Assembly: GCF_001723175.1 (NCBI RefSeq)
Contig: NC_064651.1
Span: 4,340,001-4,404,000 of the forward strand
Reading direction: 5' to 3'
Source: Penicillium oxalicum
Taxonomy: Eukaryota; Ascomycota; Eurotiomycetes; Eurotiales; Aspergillaceae
Length of the DNA stretch: 64,000 bases
The position numbers were made by a program, and so were the translations under genes. The notes beneath the pieces were generated by a model. That model did not search any database. It saw nothing but the letters and a program-made list of their open reading frames with translations, and was not told the origin of the DNA. This document shows positions 1-9,946 of the stretch, piece after piece (positions within the stretch are counted from its first letter, which is position 1; each line of letters opens with the position of its first letter).

Positions 1-1
1 G

Positions 2-265
2 ACTGTGGTGTGGCAGGATGCGCTGTTGACCCGCGCAGATCTCAATCTTGACCACAGTAATGTAAGGCCCACTTCCGGATCTGAGACTCGCCGTTTTGTG
101 GAAACGGGGCCAGATACCCCACTGGGACCTTTTGAGGGGGATGGGCGAAATCTCTTGTATGAGTTGAATTCGATGCAAAAACTTTTCCGCTGCCTCTCTT
201 CCCAATGGGGCATCGCACACGATATGGAGACTGTTGTTGCCCAGTGGATTCAGCTTTGTCATTGA
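2..265 (+). CDS. 3' end of an unidentified gene running in from the left edge
   Basis: An open frame runs from the first bases of the window to a TGA at 263-265, giving about 87 residues. It has no convincing start inside the window, so it is best read as the last exon of a gene lying to the left. The peptide has mixed composition with Trp, Cys and His near the end (VAQWIQLCH) and no motif I recognise. It could also be a chance open frame. I assign no function. Confidence 0.3.
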   Translation, partial: TVVWQDALLTRADLNLDHSNVRPTSGSETRRFVETGPDTPLGPFEGDGRNLLYELNSMQKLFRCLSSQWGIAHDMETVVAQWIQLCH

Positions 266-935
266 GATTGGTATCTACCAGAGGTTTGGATTCTCGTGCC
301 GTCGCCGCGGGCTCTTGTGAGCCTAAAACGAGCAGGATATGTCATGGGCGTGTAAATAGCTGAGAGCATTCATCTGCAGCGCAGTATCTGGAATGAAACT
401 AGGATCTAAAGTGTGTCGGAAATTTGACAAGTGAAAGGACGGAAGATCAGATAATTGGTCATTGATGGAATAATTTCAGGAAAAGGCGGAGTCAAAATGA
501 GCATTCCACTGTCAGTATTTCTGTCCAATGAGCTCCCACTGGGTCAAATAAACCGGTGACATTGTATCTGCCATGGAATTGTCTTCGGTGGCTTCATCGG
601 CGTGAATAAAACTGGCCCGTGACATCGTGGAGGCACACCGCCTTTGCCAAGTTCTCCGGCAATAAAGAGTCAGCCACGCGTCGCGCGCAGCACAACTGCA
701 GCAGATGCTAAATCTGAGATGACCGTCGCCGTCAGATTTCGCAGTGCTGGTAGACCTTTTTCCACTCAGGACCCTCAAACAATATCCATGAGTCTTTGTA
801 TCAAGAACGGAAGCAGCAAATGAGGTCGCATTGTATCGAATCCAACCACTTTCAAAAGACCTTCGCGAAGAAGTAATTGATGTTTGGAAGTAGCTGGATT
901 CAAATCGTGCTATCTCCAATCGGAGTCGCCAGGAA
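266..935. other. Intergenic stretch, no supported gene
   Basis: Nothing convincing is visible. A 135-codon open frame on the minus strand (512-919) has arbitrary composition, no domain and no splice partners, so I do not call it. The stretch probably holds the promoter and 5' leader of the gene starting at 936. Confidence 0.5.
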
Positions 936-1706
936 ATGTCACCTTCCGATCCGAAACCAGAAATCGATCTGGCCTTGACCAGCGCTGGTTCAACACGAGC
1001 GCCAAACCCGCCAGCGTCAGTACGTGGTGGCGAAACAGAGCCAGAATCCAGACATTCGACTGCGGAACGCGCTCAACCTCGTAGTGGTCGCGGCAGACAG
1101 CTTACGGCCCAGCAACATGCCACTCTTATTCATTTATGCAATTCGCGTTCATCTCAGGGTGCGTTCGCCCACAAGTCCAAGCAATTCTGGGTTGGTGTGG
1201 CCAAATCTTTCGAGGATGAGACTGGACGCCCATATTCTTGGCAGTCCTGTCGTCGCAGCATGGTGAGATGGGAAACCGAAAATGGGGCTTCAGGGTGTCT
1301 TGACCCAACGATAGCGGCAGCTTCTTTGCCAAAGACAACGCTCACTTCCACGACATCAGCAAATTCTTCAGGAAGGCCAGCTAGGGCGGGACATCGCATT
1401 GTCTCACTTGTGGCGGAAGAAGATTCCTCCTCCGCGGGCGATGATGGAGCAGAAGTAGAACTGCCGTCTACTCCGTTGGTGAGACGTGATGTTAAGGCTT
1501 CCCTAGAACATGAGAATCAGATCTTGCGAGTCAATATCATTGACCTGGTCACCAACGGCATGGAGGCGTTCGAGACTCAGCTAGGCCTGTATATGGCCGC
1601 AATTACCAGTGATCCAGATGATCTTCACCGCATCAACCAGTCATACACGCATTTTCGGAGTCAAATGGTGCAAGCGATGGAAAAGTATGAAAGTAGCCGC
1701 AAATAA
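936..1706 (+). CDS. Hypothetical protein with a possible Myb/SANT-like helix-turn-helix (256 aa)
   Basis: This is a single-exon frame of 256 residues. Residues about 50-105 hold an amphipathic block starting LTAQQHATLIHLC and continuing with FWVGVAKSFEDETG and SWQSCRRSMVRWE. The spacing of aromatic and hydrophobic residues resembles fungal Myb/SANT or trihelix-like DNA-binding folds. Ser/Thr/Pro-rich linker follows, then an acidic patch (EEDSSSAGDDGAEVE). A C-terminal helical segment of about 75 residues (ENQILRVNIIDLVTNGMEAF) could mediate oligomerisation. The ATG at 936 is the first in frame. An upstream exon cannot be excluded. The DNA-binding role is inference. Position beside several clearer Myb-like genes supports it weakly. 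Confidence 0.6.
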   Translation: MSPSDPKPEIDLALTSAGSTRAPNPPASVRGGETEPESRHSTAERAQPRSGRGRQLTAQQHATLIHLCNSRSSQGAFAHKSKQFWVGVAKSFEDETGRPYSWQSCRRSMVRWETENGASGCLDPTIAAASLPKTTLTSTTSANSSGRPARAGHRIVSLVAEEDSSSAGDDGAEVELPSTPLVRRDVKASLEHENQILRVNIIDLVTNGMEAFETQLGLYMAAITSDPDDLHRINQSYTHFRSQMVQAMEKYESSRK

Positions 1707-2307
1707 TTGAACAAATAATCCGTTGGCACTACTGAATAACACATCATTAGTAAAACATAGCGGTCTGTGCGGAAAGCCTCTGGCCATGCTGTTGAGGATT
1801 ATTCTCACAAAGCACCACATCTAATATTTGAGTCAGTAATGTGATACTCTTGAACTCTACCAACCCTTTTCCCATAGAAGCGGGTATGTTTTCTTTCAAA
1901 GGTGCAATTCAAAAAAGAAGTTGATGCAAACCTTTATTTTCTCTTTCAGGTCCTGCGACGGACTGATTTTTAGTCACAAAAACAACCAGAGAAATATCCA
2001 TAGCGATTGAATGACTCATAACTCTTTAACCGCCTCACTCTCCCTAGTTACATGTCATCTTTTTACTCCAAAAATAGCTCCCTTGGTAATCTTTATAATG
2101 AGAACTAGTATAGCATTTAAAAGACACGTTCTCCCTCCCAAATGCCGCAAAGCAGATTATTAGTTTTATAATTTCTCATTACGAGTTGTTGAAATTTCTC
2201 GGATTTCTTAGGTGTGCTATTAGAATATCGACTCACAAAGTCCGCCCACCTGATGCAAACAAATCGAGGATTGGGACACCCGGATCCCTTTGGAGTATGC
2301 TTGCTAT
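1707..2307. other. AT-rich spacer between convergent genes
   Basis: This holds the 3' regions of two convergent genes. It is AT-rich, with several TATA-like and AATAA-like strings consistent with 3' processing on both strands. No open frame of note. Confidence 0.5.
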
Positions 2308-3147
2308 TTAGATCTGCTTGCTATGACCGTTCAACAGCCCTGGCTCAAGGAAAATATCGAAATGATTGCTCTCTTTACTGATTTGAACGCGTTCCATGAA
2401 AATCTTGAAGGCATCCGCGTCAAATTCCAAGTCGTCGCGTGAGTTTGCATTCTCAGTCTCAGTTGGCCAGTCGAAAAGAAAACCCCAGCTTTTGGATTCA
2501 ACATCCTCGGTAGCTCGCACCGGCTTGGCCTTGTCCACATTTTGGCGTTCCAACTTTACTTCCTTCGCGGGTCGTTGGCTTAGAAACACGACCTCATCCT
2601 TACTCTCATCGTCGGAGATAATCTGGAGCTTGATATCCTCTTCAGTCATCACACAAGGGCTAGTAAGAGACGAGGTATTCTCGGTCTCAAGCTCAGAGCT
2701 TTTGGACATGCTTTCGTCTTCCCAGGTGTCACTGTTCGAGCCTAAATCAGCAAGACTTGCGTCATTATTGTCACCCGCAAATTTCGCTTTGGACTTTTGC
2801 CTTTTGAATGAAGATGGCTTCTGTGTAAACGAGGACCTCTTCGAGGGTCTGGGTGGCTTGCGGAGATTCTTTCGAGAAGTGGGCTGACGCTGAAAGGTAC
2901 TCTCGCCTCCAGTGGCCTGAAGCTTCTGGGCTTCTTTGCGCCAGGCGCGGAATTTCCACTCCATTGTCTCACACTTGGCACCTCGGCCGTACATAACAGC
3001 CATCTGTCGATAATCAAGCTTTTGGTTGGGCGATTTTTAGGTTCATTTGAGAAGAAATTTGTGGGGGACAGGCATGATTCTCACCTTGAGGCTCGGGTGT
3101 GCTGCTAGTAGCGCAATAATCACATCTTCAAGGTTGTCGATCTTCAT
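2308..3147 (-). CDS. Myb/SANT-like single-HTH protein, 252 aa
   Basis: There are two exons on the minus strand, 3147-3085 (21 codons, starting MKIDNLEDVIIALLAA) and 3003-2308. The intron is phase 0 (AAG|GTGAGA ... GACAG|ATG). Joined, residues 1-50 give a hydrophobic helix (LEDVIIALLAAHPSLK), then MYGRGAKCETMEWKFRAWRKEA, the pattern of small fungal Myb-like proteins: 'leucine helix, intron, glycine turn, recognition helix with aromatic/basic residues'. The rest is low-complexity: a basic RKP/S-rich stretch, then acidic Ser/Glu clusters and a short hydrophobic C-terminus. I infer a nuclear DNA- or chromatin-binding protein. No target is known. The intron just before the second helix matches the position in its relatives in this window. 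Confidence 0.72.
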
Positions 3148-3768
3148 TTTTCCTGCAGTAGAATTGTTGGAATGGTGGTTGGAGCCCAATAAGAGCTGGG
3201 TGAGTTGAAGGAGCGAGGACTGTGACGTGGAAGCCAGCGGGAGTAGAAACGAGGTCCAGGGACTGTATTCGGCGGGGAGTATGCAAAAAAGACAATAGAA
3301 GCGACAATATGCAGGTGTCGATCGACCAGAGTTGACAAAAGCATGGCCAATCGCCAGAAAAGTCTTCTTTTCGGAAATCGGCGACTCGCCGCTATCAAAT
3401 GACTATACACACGCTTTCTGAAAATACAAAATTGTCACGTCTCATGAAATCAAATAGGGATCCTTCACGGGTATAAAACCACTCTATCTTCCGGTTATCT
3501 TGCTCCCTTCTTCCTCTTCCCAAACTCAACAAATTTACTTATGATATCAATTTGAAGGAAAATTTTGGTCAGAGCCATACAAGATATTGGAATCGCCACG
3601 CTGGAACAAGTCTCTTCCACGCAGTGGAATATTCCGAATTTCAGCCAAGAACAAGCGAAAATCAAAGCAGCTCTGACTTGAACGCAACTAAGCCAAGCGT
3701 CATCCCCTCGACACTCTCCACCAATCTATTCATTTATTCAGACCTCATATTTACTTAAAATCGCCAAA
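3148..3768. promoter_or_regulatory. Divergent promoter region
   Basis: This 620-bp stretch lies head to head between two Myb-like genes (minus gene ending its 5' side at 3147, plus gene starting at 3769). It probably carries both promoters. A TATA-like GGTATAAAACC lies at about 3470, and pyrimidine-rich sequence follows (about 3500-3530), typical of fungal 5' leaders. The short frames here look like leader sequence. Confidence 0.4.
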
Positions 3769-4481
3769 ATGCGTTGGACCCCGGTTGCCGATCAGATCGT
3801 GAGTACACCACTCGTTTCTTTTTCCATTATTTTTTATTTCCTGCCTAGGGGTTCTGGTGTTCTCCTGGACAACCTCAAGCATCGATGTTTGCTTTTTGAT
3901 GCTGAAGAATTCCTCAAACGACTTGAAACCCTGATTCAAACTGGCCAGCAGCTGCTAACAGACTCATGATTGCATAGCTTCTCGTTAAGATTCTTGAAAC
4001 CCATGACTTGGTTCTCGACACCAATAAAGTAGCGCAAGCCTGGCGTAAGTACTCACTATGACTTGAAGCCGGTCGGCCCTAAAGCCAATCCCAGACAGGC
4101 CGCTCCTTTTGGTGAATCACAAATGTCAGATACTAACTTTCAGTAGCTGAAAATACTGGAGGTGAACTGCCGCCAACGCCTCGCGCCGTCAAAGAACGCA
4201 TTGCCAAGATCCGCGAAATGGCCAAGAAGGAAGGGGTTCTCAATACTCCCAAGCCCGCTTCCAGCAGCCGAAGCAAAAAAGCCGGCGTCACCAAGGCCAC
4301 TTCTACTCCCCGCAAGCGCAAGCAGAAGGCCACTTCGACGGAGCCACAAGTCAAGATCGAACAAGCGGCGGATAAGGCTATCAATGAACTTCTGGCAGCT
4401 GGCGAAGCCGAGGGGGCTGGAGAGTCCTCACCACAGCGCTCCAACTTGCCTGATGAGCTTGCCGACGAGGAATACGTCTAG
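3769..4481 (+). CDS. Myb/SANT-like single-HTH protein, 144 aa
   Basis: There are three exons: 3769-3798, 3978-4044 and 4144-4481. Introns are GTGAGT...TAG (phase 0) and GTAAGT...CAG (phase 1, with a TACTAAC branch site 6-12 nt from the acceptor). The protein opens MRWTPVADQI, then LLVKILETHDLVLDTNKVAQ and AWLAENTGGELPPTPRAVKE. This is a clear single Myb-like repeat: Trp at residue 3, a long leucine helix, then a 'TPRAVKERI' recognition helix. The tail is Lys/Ser/Thr-rich (likely nuclear localisation) and ends in an acidic cluster. I infer a small nuclear DNA-binding protein. The join preserves frame at both junctions, which makes the model firm. Confidence 0.82.
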
Positions 4482-5521
4482 GCTGTCTCGGTAAGATTGG
4501 AGCAATGGGACACTAATTGGAGGTTTCGTGCTTTTTAAATTTGAATCTGCATTTTTCCTGCACTGAGGATTCATCGAGTTTTGCTCGTGCACCTCGGCAG
4601 CTTGTATCTGGAACCTTTCACTTCATCATCTGACGGGGCCAGGATAGCGAAGGAGTGCATGGAGACCTGTTTCTTTTTGGCAGGTTTTTTTTTCTCTTTT
4701 TTTTTGAAATTCTTTGAGCTCATGGGCTGAGGGTTGGAGGTTCATCTGGGATCTTTGATTTTTTTTTTCTCTTAAAGTTTTTTTCTTCTTTTTCTTCCTT
4801 TTCATTTAAAGGTTTTTTGGATTTCTTTCCCTCTTCCTTTTTTTTAAAATATTTTTCGCTTTTGCGCTTTTTTTCTGTGCATTCATAACTTTTTTCCGTC
4901 TGCATAATTTTTTTTTCTGATTTTCTTTTTTCAAGTTTCCATGAATGCTCGGTGGAACGCGGAAGCAGGCATTGCGAAGCACGCTTTTCATGAGACTTAT
5001 TTGTTTCTTGCTTTGAGGGAAAGATGAGGGGTTTTTTCTGTTTTTCTTTTTTTTTAGATCTTTTCGTTGACCCATACGGCCACTCAGCAAGTTGGTATAA
5101 CGCGTTCTGTAGTGCGAAGCAGGTTTAAAAATGCGAAGTTAAATTGCTCCCTCAATCGCCTCTCGACGGTCGTAGCTGAATCGTTGTATTCTTGATGAGA
5201 ACAAACCCAGCTCTCTTGCGCTGTGAGAATCTCGTGGGATATCAGATCGAAGGTCTCCATAGGGTCTTAAATCTTCTTGATGCTACTTCATGGACTCACA
5301 TTCCTTTTTGAAGGATGGTGAATTCAGCGTCACCCTTCATCCAGCGATGTGTGACCTTGATACGTAAGCACCAAGATGCTGCCATTCTCCTGATATATTT
5401 GTGTTCCAGAAGTCCATGGGAAAGACGACAACGATCTTCCACAGAGTCTCAGAGCGTTAGGAGCGCCGCTTGTGAGGCGGAGAGCTCAGTTATGGCCACT
5501 CAATCTCTGGGTCAACTTCAA
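4482..5521. other. 3' flank with a strongly T-rich tract
   Basis: No gene is supported. From about 4670 to 5065 the plus strand is dominated by runs of T (many of 6-9), broken by C and G. Lysine-rich open frames on the minus strand are products of this composition. After 5065 the sequence returns to ordinary composition. Confidence 0.55.
4670..5065 (+). repeat. Low-complexity T-rich (polypyrimidine) tract
   Basis: Nearly 400 bases show strong strand asymmetry, with T in long runs on the plus strand and A on the minus strand. There is no clear repeat unit. It starts about 190 bases after the stop codon of the Myb-like gene ending at 4481, so part of it may be transcribed as 3' UTR. Confidence 0.55.
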
Positions 5522-6160
5522 TCACCCGGTCTGCGAGCTCTTCCTCGCTGATATCTGTGAAATCCTGCTATATTTGTGATTTGCCTCTGTATTCGTTATC
5601 GCGAAACAGGGAGATTCTGACTTTCCTGTCTTGGGCTTCGAGGGATCCGAAGGCTCTTCAGTCCTCCGTTTTGCAAGAATTTCAGACGGGGACTCATAGA
5701 CAGGCTGGACCTCTCAGATTTGCAGACCTCGTAAGATCCCCAGGGATTAGTGGATTTGAAGGTTTCACTCGATTCCCAGCATTGAAAGATCTTGTTGAAC
5801 TTGGAAGCTGTGCTTGAGCCAGCTTCTTTCTCGACAGCACCAGCAATCCTCTCCTTCCATCCAGTCTATCGATACCTGATAGCACTGACAGCAATTCCTG
5901 TCCACAATAAGCGTCAGAAGCTTTCTCATGACTGGCAAAAGCCTTTGCATTACCAGCTGGGAAGAGAGAAGAACTTACACGGGCTAGTATTTGCTGCCAA
6001 TTCATGCAAGAAACTATGACCAGGAAGGCAATCATCAGCTGCCTCCGTTGTTAGCTTTGATTCTCAGGGCAAACTAATGATAGGGAGTTGTGAGCTTCAA
6101 CCCAGCTAGTAGTGAACTTACCTGTGTCCCAACCGTGGAATTCCATCTGAATGGCGCCGT
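5522..6160 (-). pseudogene. Decayed or non-AUG Myb/SANT-like paralog (about 128 codons)
   Basis: Four spliceable minus-strand segments can be joined: 6160-6122, 6038-5979, 5865-5769 and 5712-5522. Introns are GTAAGT...GGCAG (phase 0), GTAAGT...GATAG (phase 0) and GTGAAA...TGAG (phase 1, CTAAT branch). The result reads APFRWNSTVGTQ, LMIAFLVIVSCMNWQQILAR, TGWKERIAGAVEKEAGSSTA, then SKFNKIFQ and a charged tail. This is the same helix, turn and recognition-helix order as the neighbouring Myb-like genes. There is no ATG at the expected start: the codon at 6160-6158 is ACG, and an in-frame TGA lies just upstream. Either the start was lost by one transition, or an upstream exon or non-AUG start exists. 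A second acidic frame near 5480-5560, not continuous with this one, also hints at decay. Confidence 0.42.
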
Positions 6161-8210
6161 GATGGAAGATCAGGACTCTGTATGTGATTTAAAGCACTTA
6201 TTGTTTAGGCTGTGGTGAAGGGAGGGAGCGCTACAACATGCATGTGTGTATGAGGAACCCTCTAAGCCTAGTGAAATAGGTTGAGGAAGAAGAAACCCTG
6301 GTGCCGTGGAATATAGTTTCTTTGAGGCTTTGGCGTGAGAATGTAAGACTAAATTGACGTCAAGCCTGATAGTGTTCGACGTCAAGTGTCTGACTCCATG
6401 TGATATGAAAACAGTTTGGCTGACGATTTAAAGCGCTTTATACCCCCGGCCTCAGTGAGCCCCTTGACAAATGTACCGCCGCCGAACGTCGTTTCGACCT
6501 TTTCAGGGACCGTGATTTCGCCGCATTAACGTGACGTCCTAATTAGACAGATACGGCGTGGTATTGTTCCCGATTTGTGTTACCTGTCGTTTTATACATT
6601 TTAGGCATCATCCATAGACTTTATCGTAGAACTTCGCTGGCACGGATCCCAAAAAACATAAGATCGTCAAATGCGGGCATGAGCCGAAAACTTGTACAGC
6701 TATTTCTCATGCTCTCCGGAGGCCTTTATATTATCTGAATGAAGCACGATTTCAAGTTTGAATTATTCACTTCACCTTACTTTGTCTTTTCCGTTTACCA
6801 TCATACGAGTTCTTTTTGACTATCACTTAAACGTCACTTAGCTGGTACTCTTCCCGAAAATAAGTGATAGATTAGTGAGGTGAGGGACACGGCCCAAAAA
6901 TGGTTTGTTAAGGTGATAGTCATACAATAGCAAAGTTGCATCACCTTTTTTGTTTACCTTCTCGTATTTTCCATTGATAGCTGGAGGTATTTCTATGTTT
7001 ACTTGAGATAAACTTCAGAATTTCCGTAATCCTTGGTTATATAAGAGATTCTCTTCCCTCATATCGATCGAATGTGTTCTATGTGCATGCATGAGTTTCG
7101 AAATCCTAAGATTCATCAGCGAAATATGTAACTTCGAAGTCTGTCAGCCCCTAACCCTCGTATTGACACATCGACTACGTAAGTAACCATTAATATGTAA
7201 TTAATTAGGCTTTCTTGATAAAACGAAGCGGCGTGGTGGAAAAAGACTCCTACAAGGTTTGAGCTCATCAAAAAGTTCAAATTGAGACGTGAACAGATAT
7301 ATTAGAGTTTCCTGAGCGCAACTCAATCAGGCTGGAGATCACATGAAAGATACGTTTCAAGGCATCACAAGCAGTACAGTAAAGAGAGTACAGATACACG
7401 ATTACCCTTCAATTAGACTCTTTCACTTGCTCGAGGACTTGAGCCATAATCTTAAAGAGTGATCGATTAAGCTACGAGCCATAGCACCCTTTTATCATCT
7501 TCAAGTTCTATGAACATGGCACTTAGTCTTCAGATCTTGTTTTAAGCCAGCTCAGCTGCCCGATTCACAGGTCCGAGTAAAGTCTAATATGAATTCAGAG
7601 ACCTTCCAATCATAGAGAACTACATTTTCCAATGAGGAAACCATGGGGAGGACTACCTAAGATAAGGCATATCTATACGCAGCCTCACGCTTATTGTAGG
7701 GACATTGAGATTTCTAACATTAAAGTCACGTCTTTCGTTTGTATCAAGAATGATTAGCTACTGTCGTACATGCAATGTCTTTGCTGGCTGAGTCCAGACC
7801 TGGGACTACCTACTCAAACTTTATTCCATCGGCTGAAAGGACGTCGAGTTCAAGTCATGTATGAAGTAATTGGGACAATTGTAATAATACTATGACATGG
7901 GAAATCTTCTGCACAGATTACAAGGAACTTTGGTAAATTCTGGGTCTCACCTCCATCATATGTTCAGCATATATCAAATCACCCAACATTTAAACTCCAT
8001 TGTATTCAGGATGAAGAAATCTTTAAATATGCCAGAATTACCCGCAATTTGAGAAGAAGAATGATAAAGAATAAAGATTGAGTTGTGTCTGAGATTGTGC
8101 ATATCCTTCCGCTTGCCAGGTATGCCAGCAGCTCCAATTCCTTCCAGAAGCCATAAACTTCAGCGAATGCAAGCGGCAAGTCAAATAAATCCAAAATCAA
8201 AAAGGAAGTT
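6161..8210. other. AT-rich gene-poor region
   Basis: About 2 kb contains no open frame that looks coding on either strand and no splice-linked exons I could assemble. A short inverted repeat is present (TGACTATCAC at 6817-6826 and its exact complement at 6913-6922, with a related AAGTGATAG at 6862-6870). I saw no transposase or RNA gene. Confidence 0.5.
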
Positions 8211-8918
8211 TCAGCGCTTCTTCGCATCTTCATAGTTATTCCAAAAGGTACCCCGGCGAAATTTGACACCACTTGCCTCCAGATGCGCTCGCAAGCGCTG
8301 ATTGTCCTCTGCCTGACTCCTGGGTACCCAATCATCTAACTTGCTCCTTATGTCTTTGGGTTTAGAGCCTTTTCGTGATCTCTTCTTAACAGGATTTTTG
8401 GATGGCGCGACAGTGGTGTCATCGTCGACGGGTTCAAACAACGGTGAGTCATCACGACTTTGACGCTTCTTCTTCTTGCTTGAACTTGCGTCGAGTATCT
8501 TCTCAGTGTCTTTGATTTCGTTTCGTAGAGCGTTTCGCCGTTTGTAGCCCCATTTCCGCTTTGCCTTGCCCTTTGCCACACTGGCGGCTCGGGCGGCGTG
8601 CGCCTCGAGGAGAATTTGACGTTGTTCGCGGCGTCTCTCGGCAGCCCGTCGTGTTATGGTGCGTAAATGTTGCATGATGGCTTCAGCGGTGCATGCTGAA
8701 ATGTCGTTAGTAATCTGTCATTGATCATCATGGATGCTGAAAGAATAGCTTACTGCTGCCCACTATTTCCGCAGTCGTCTCCCAATCAAACTTGGAGCCA
8801 CAAGTCTCCCAGATTGCCACTAGGAGCTGTTCCAATTCAGGGTTAGCCATAAAAGCCCATTCACATCTCTAATGGTATTCACCTTGTTGTCCCAATCGGG
8901 TGACCACACAATGACCAT
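8211..8918 (-). CDS. Myb/SANT-like single-HTH protein with basic tail, 197 aa
   Basis: There are three exons on the minus strand, 8918-8883, 8826-8754 and 8695-8211. Introns are AAG|GTGAAT...GAACAG (GCTAAC branch, phase 0) and GCA|GTAAGC...TTTCAG (TACTAAC branch, phase 1). The N-terminus reads MVIVWSPDWDNK, then LLVAIWETCGSKFDWETTAE and IVGSTCTAEAIMQHLRTIT. This is a clear Myb-type repeat with Trp residues at 5, 9 and spaced helices. Beyond residue 60 come Arg-rich and Lys-rich stretches (SSKKKKRQS, KKRSRKGSKPKD), likely nuclear localisation signals or DNA contacts. A 'GTFWNNYEDAKKR' end closes the protein. I infer nuclear DNA binding. Target unknown. Both junctions keep frame, so the structure is reliable. 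Confidence 0.82.
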
Positions 8919-9946
8919 CTTGGTTGTGAAATGTTTCGGAGGCTGAAAGGTTTTGGTGTTCAGGGGGCTAGAGAAGAGGATTTGAAGAACAGCAGACACC
9001 TATATGGCGCTTTTTCTCAGTTCTGGGAGAAAGATCAAGTGAGTCAGTGTTGTGAGTGAGATCATTTGCACTTTGATGAGGCAATGATGTGAGGAATTGA
9101 GGTTGCATACAGACGTGACGGGTATTCTTCGCGTAACTGTGTGCAGATTCTGTTCGCCTGGAAGCAGTAGTGATGCATTTGATCCATGGAGAAATATCAG
9201 AGAGTAAGGGTTTGGAAGCCGGGAAATTTCAATTTATGGACCGCTGCTGGGCGTGGATGCGTGCTAGGGTTCCAGTCTTTTAGATGTCGCTTGCTAGAGA
9301 CGGGTGGAGTTGCTGCAGGTTTTTGGATCTCAAACGTTGTCTTGGCAGTCCATTGAGTGCATAGCGACCTTTGCAATAATGAACCATTCCCTCGCAAGAC
9401 CCATTAATTAAAAGTGAGCTTCGACTTGCTCTCCCCATGGATCAACAAGCAGCCTGGTTGAACTACAGTGCATGACATCGGCATCTAAGCTTCTCATTTG
9501 CACATAACTCACTGATCCGACGCTAATCTCAAGCTTTGCACGCTCGACTCTGCAGGCTTACTAGATTTAACCACTAATCAAGCCTCAAAGTGTCTGGGGT
9601 GCTTAGTCTTAACAAAAAGAACAAGGGCGTAAGAGCTTCGCACCCCAGCAGGCAGTGTGTCAATCAGGTCCAGAAGATTAACCAGGACCAGCTCCGCAAC
9701 ATCCCGGTTCCCTCTCACTAGGAACCTAGTGCAATCTCACTCATCTCTCTCGATGAAGGGTGAGAACACCTCAAAGTGATGGACGAGTAAGCGACACCAA
9801 ATCAATTTGTCAGGAACGGAGGGAGGTCAACTGTGGTCCAAGGTACTAGTGGTAGGTTTGCAGACGTAATGAATTGAAATAACGAATAGACTTATAGTGT
9901 CGTTGCGGTTCTCGTGCGCTTGGAGATATATCAACCCACAGCAATT
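8919..9946. other. Intergenic stretch, no supported gene
   Basis: This lies between the 5' end of the Myb-like gene at 8211-8918 and the 3' end of the WW-domain gene. Only short, compositionally arbitrary frames are seen. It presumably holds the promoter of the former and the 3' UTR of the latter. Confidence 0.45.

Noticed and set aside
512..919. 135-codon open frame on the minus strand
   Set aside because: No domain, arbitrary composition, and it lies in the probable promoter of the gene at 936.
4720..5090. Two lysine-rich open frames on the minus strand
   Set aside because: They are the direct product of T runs on the plus strand and have no conserved features.
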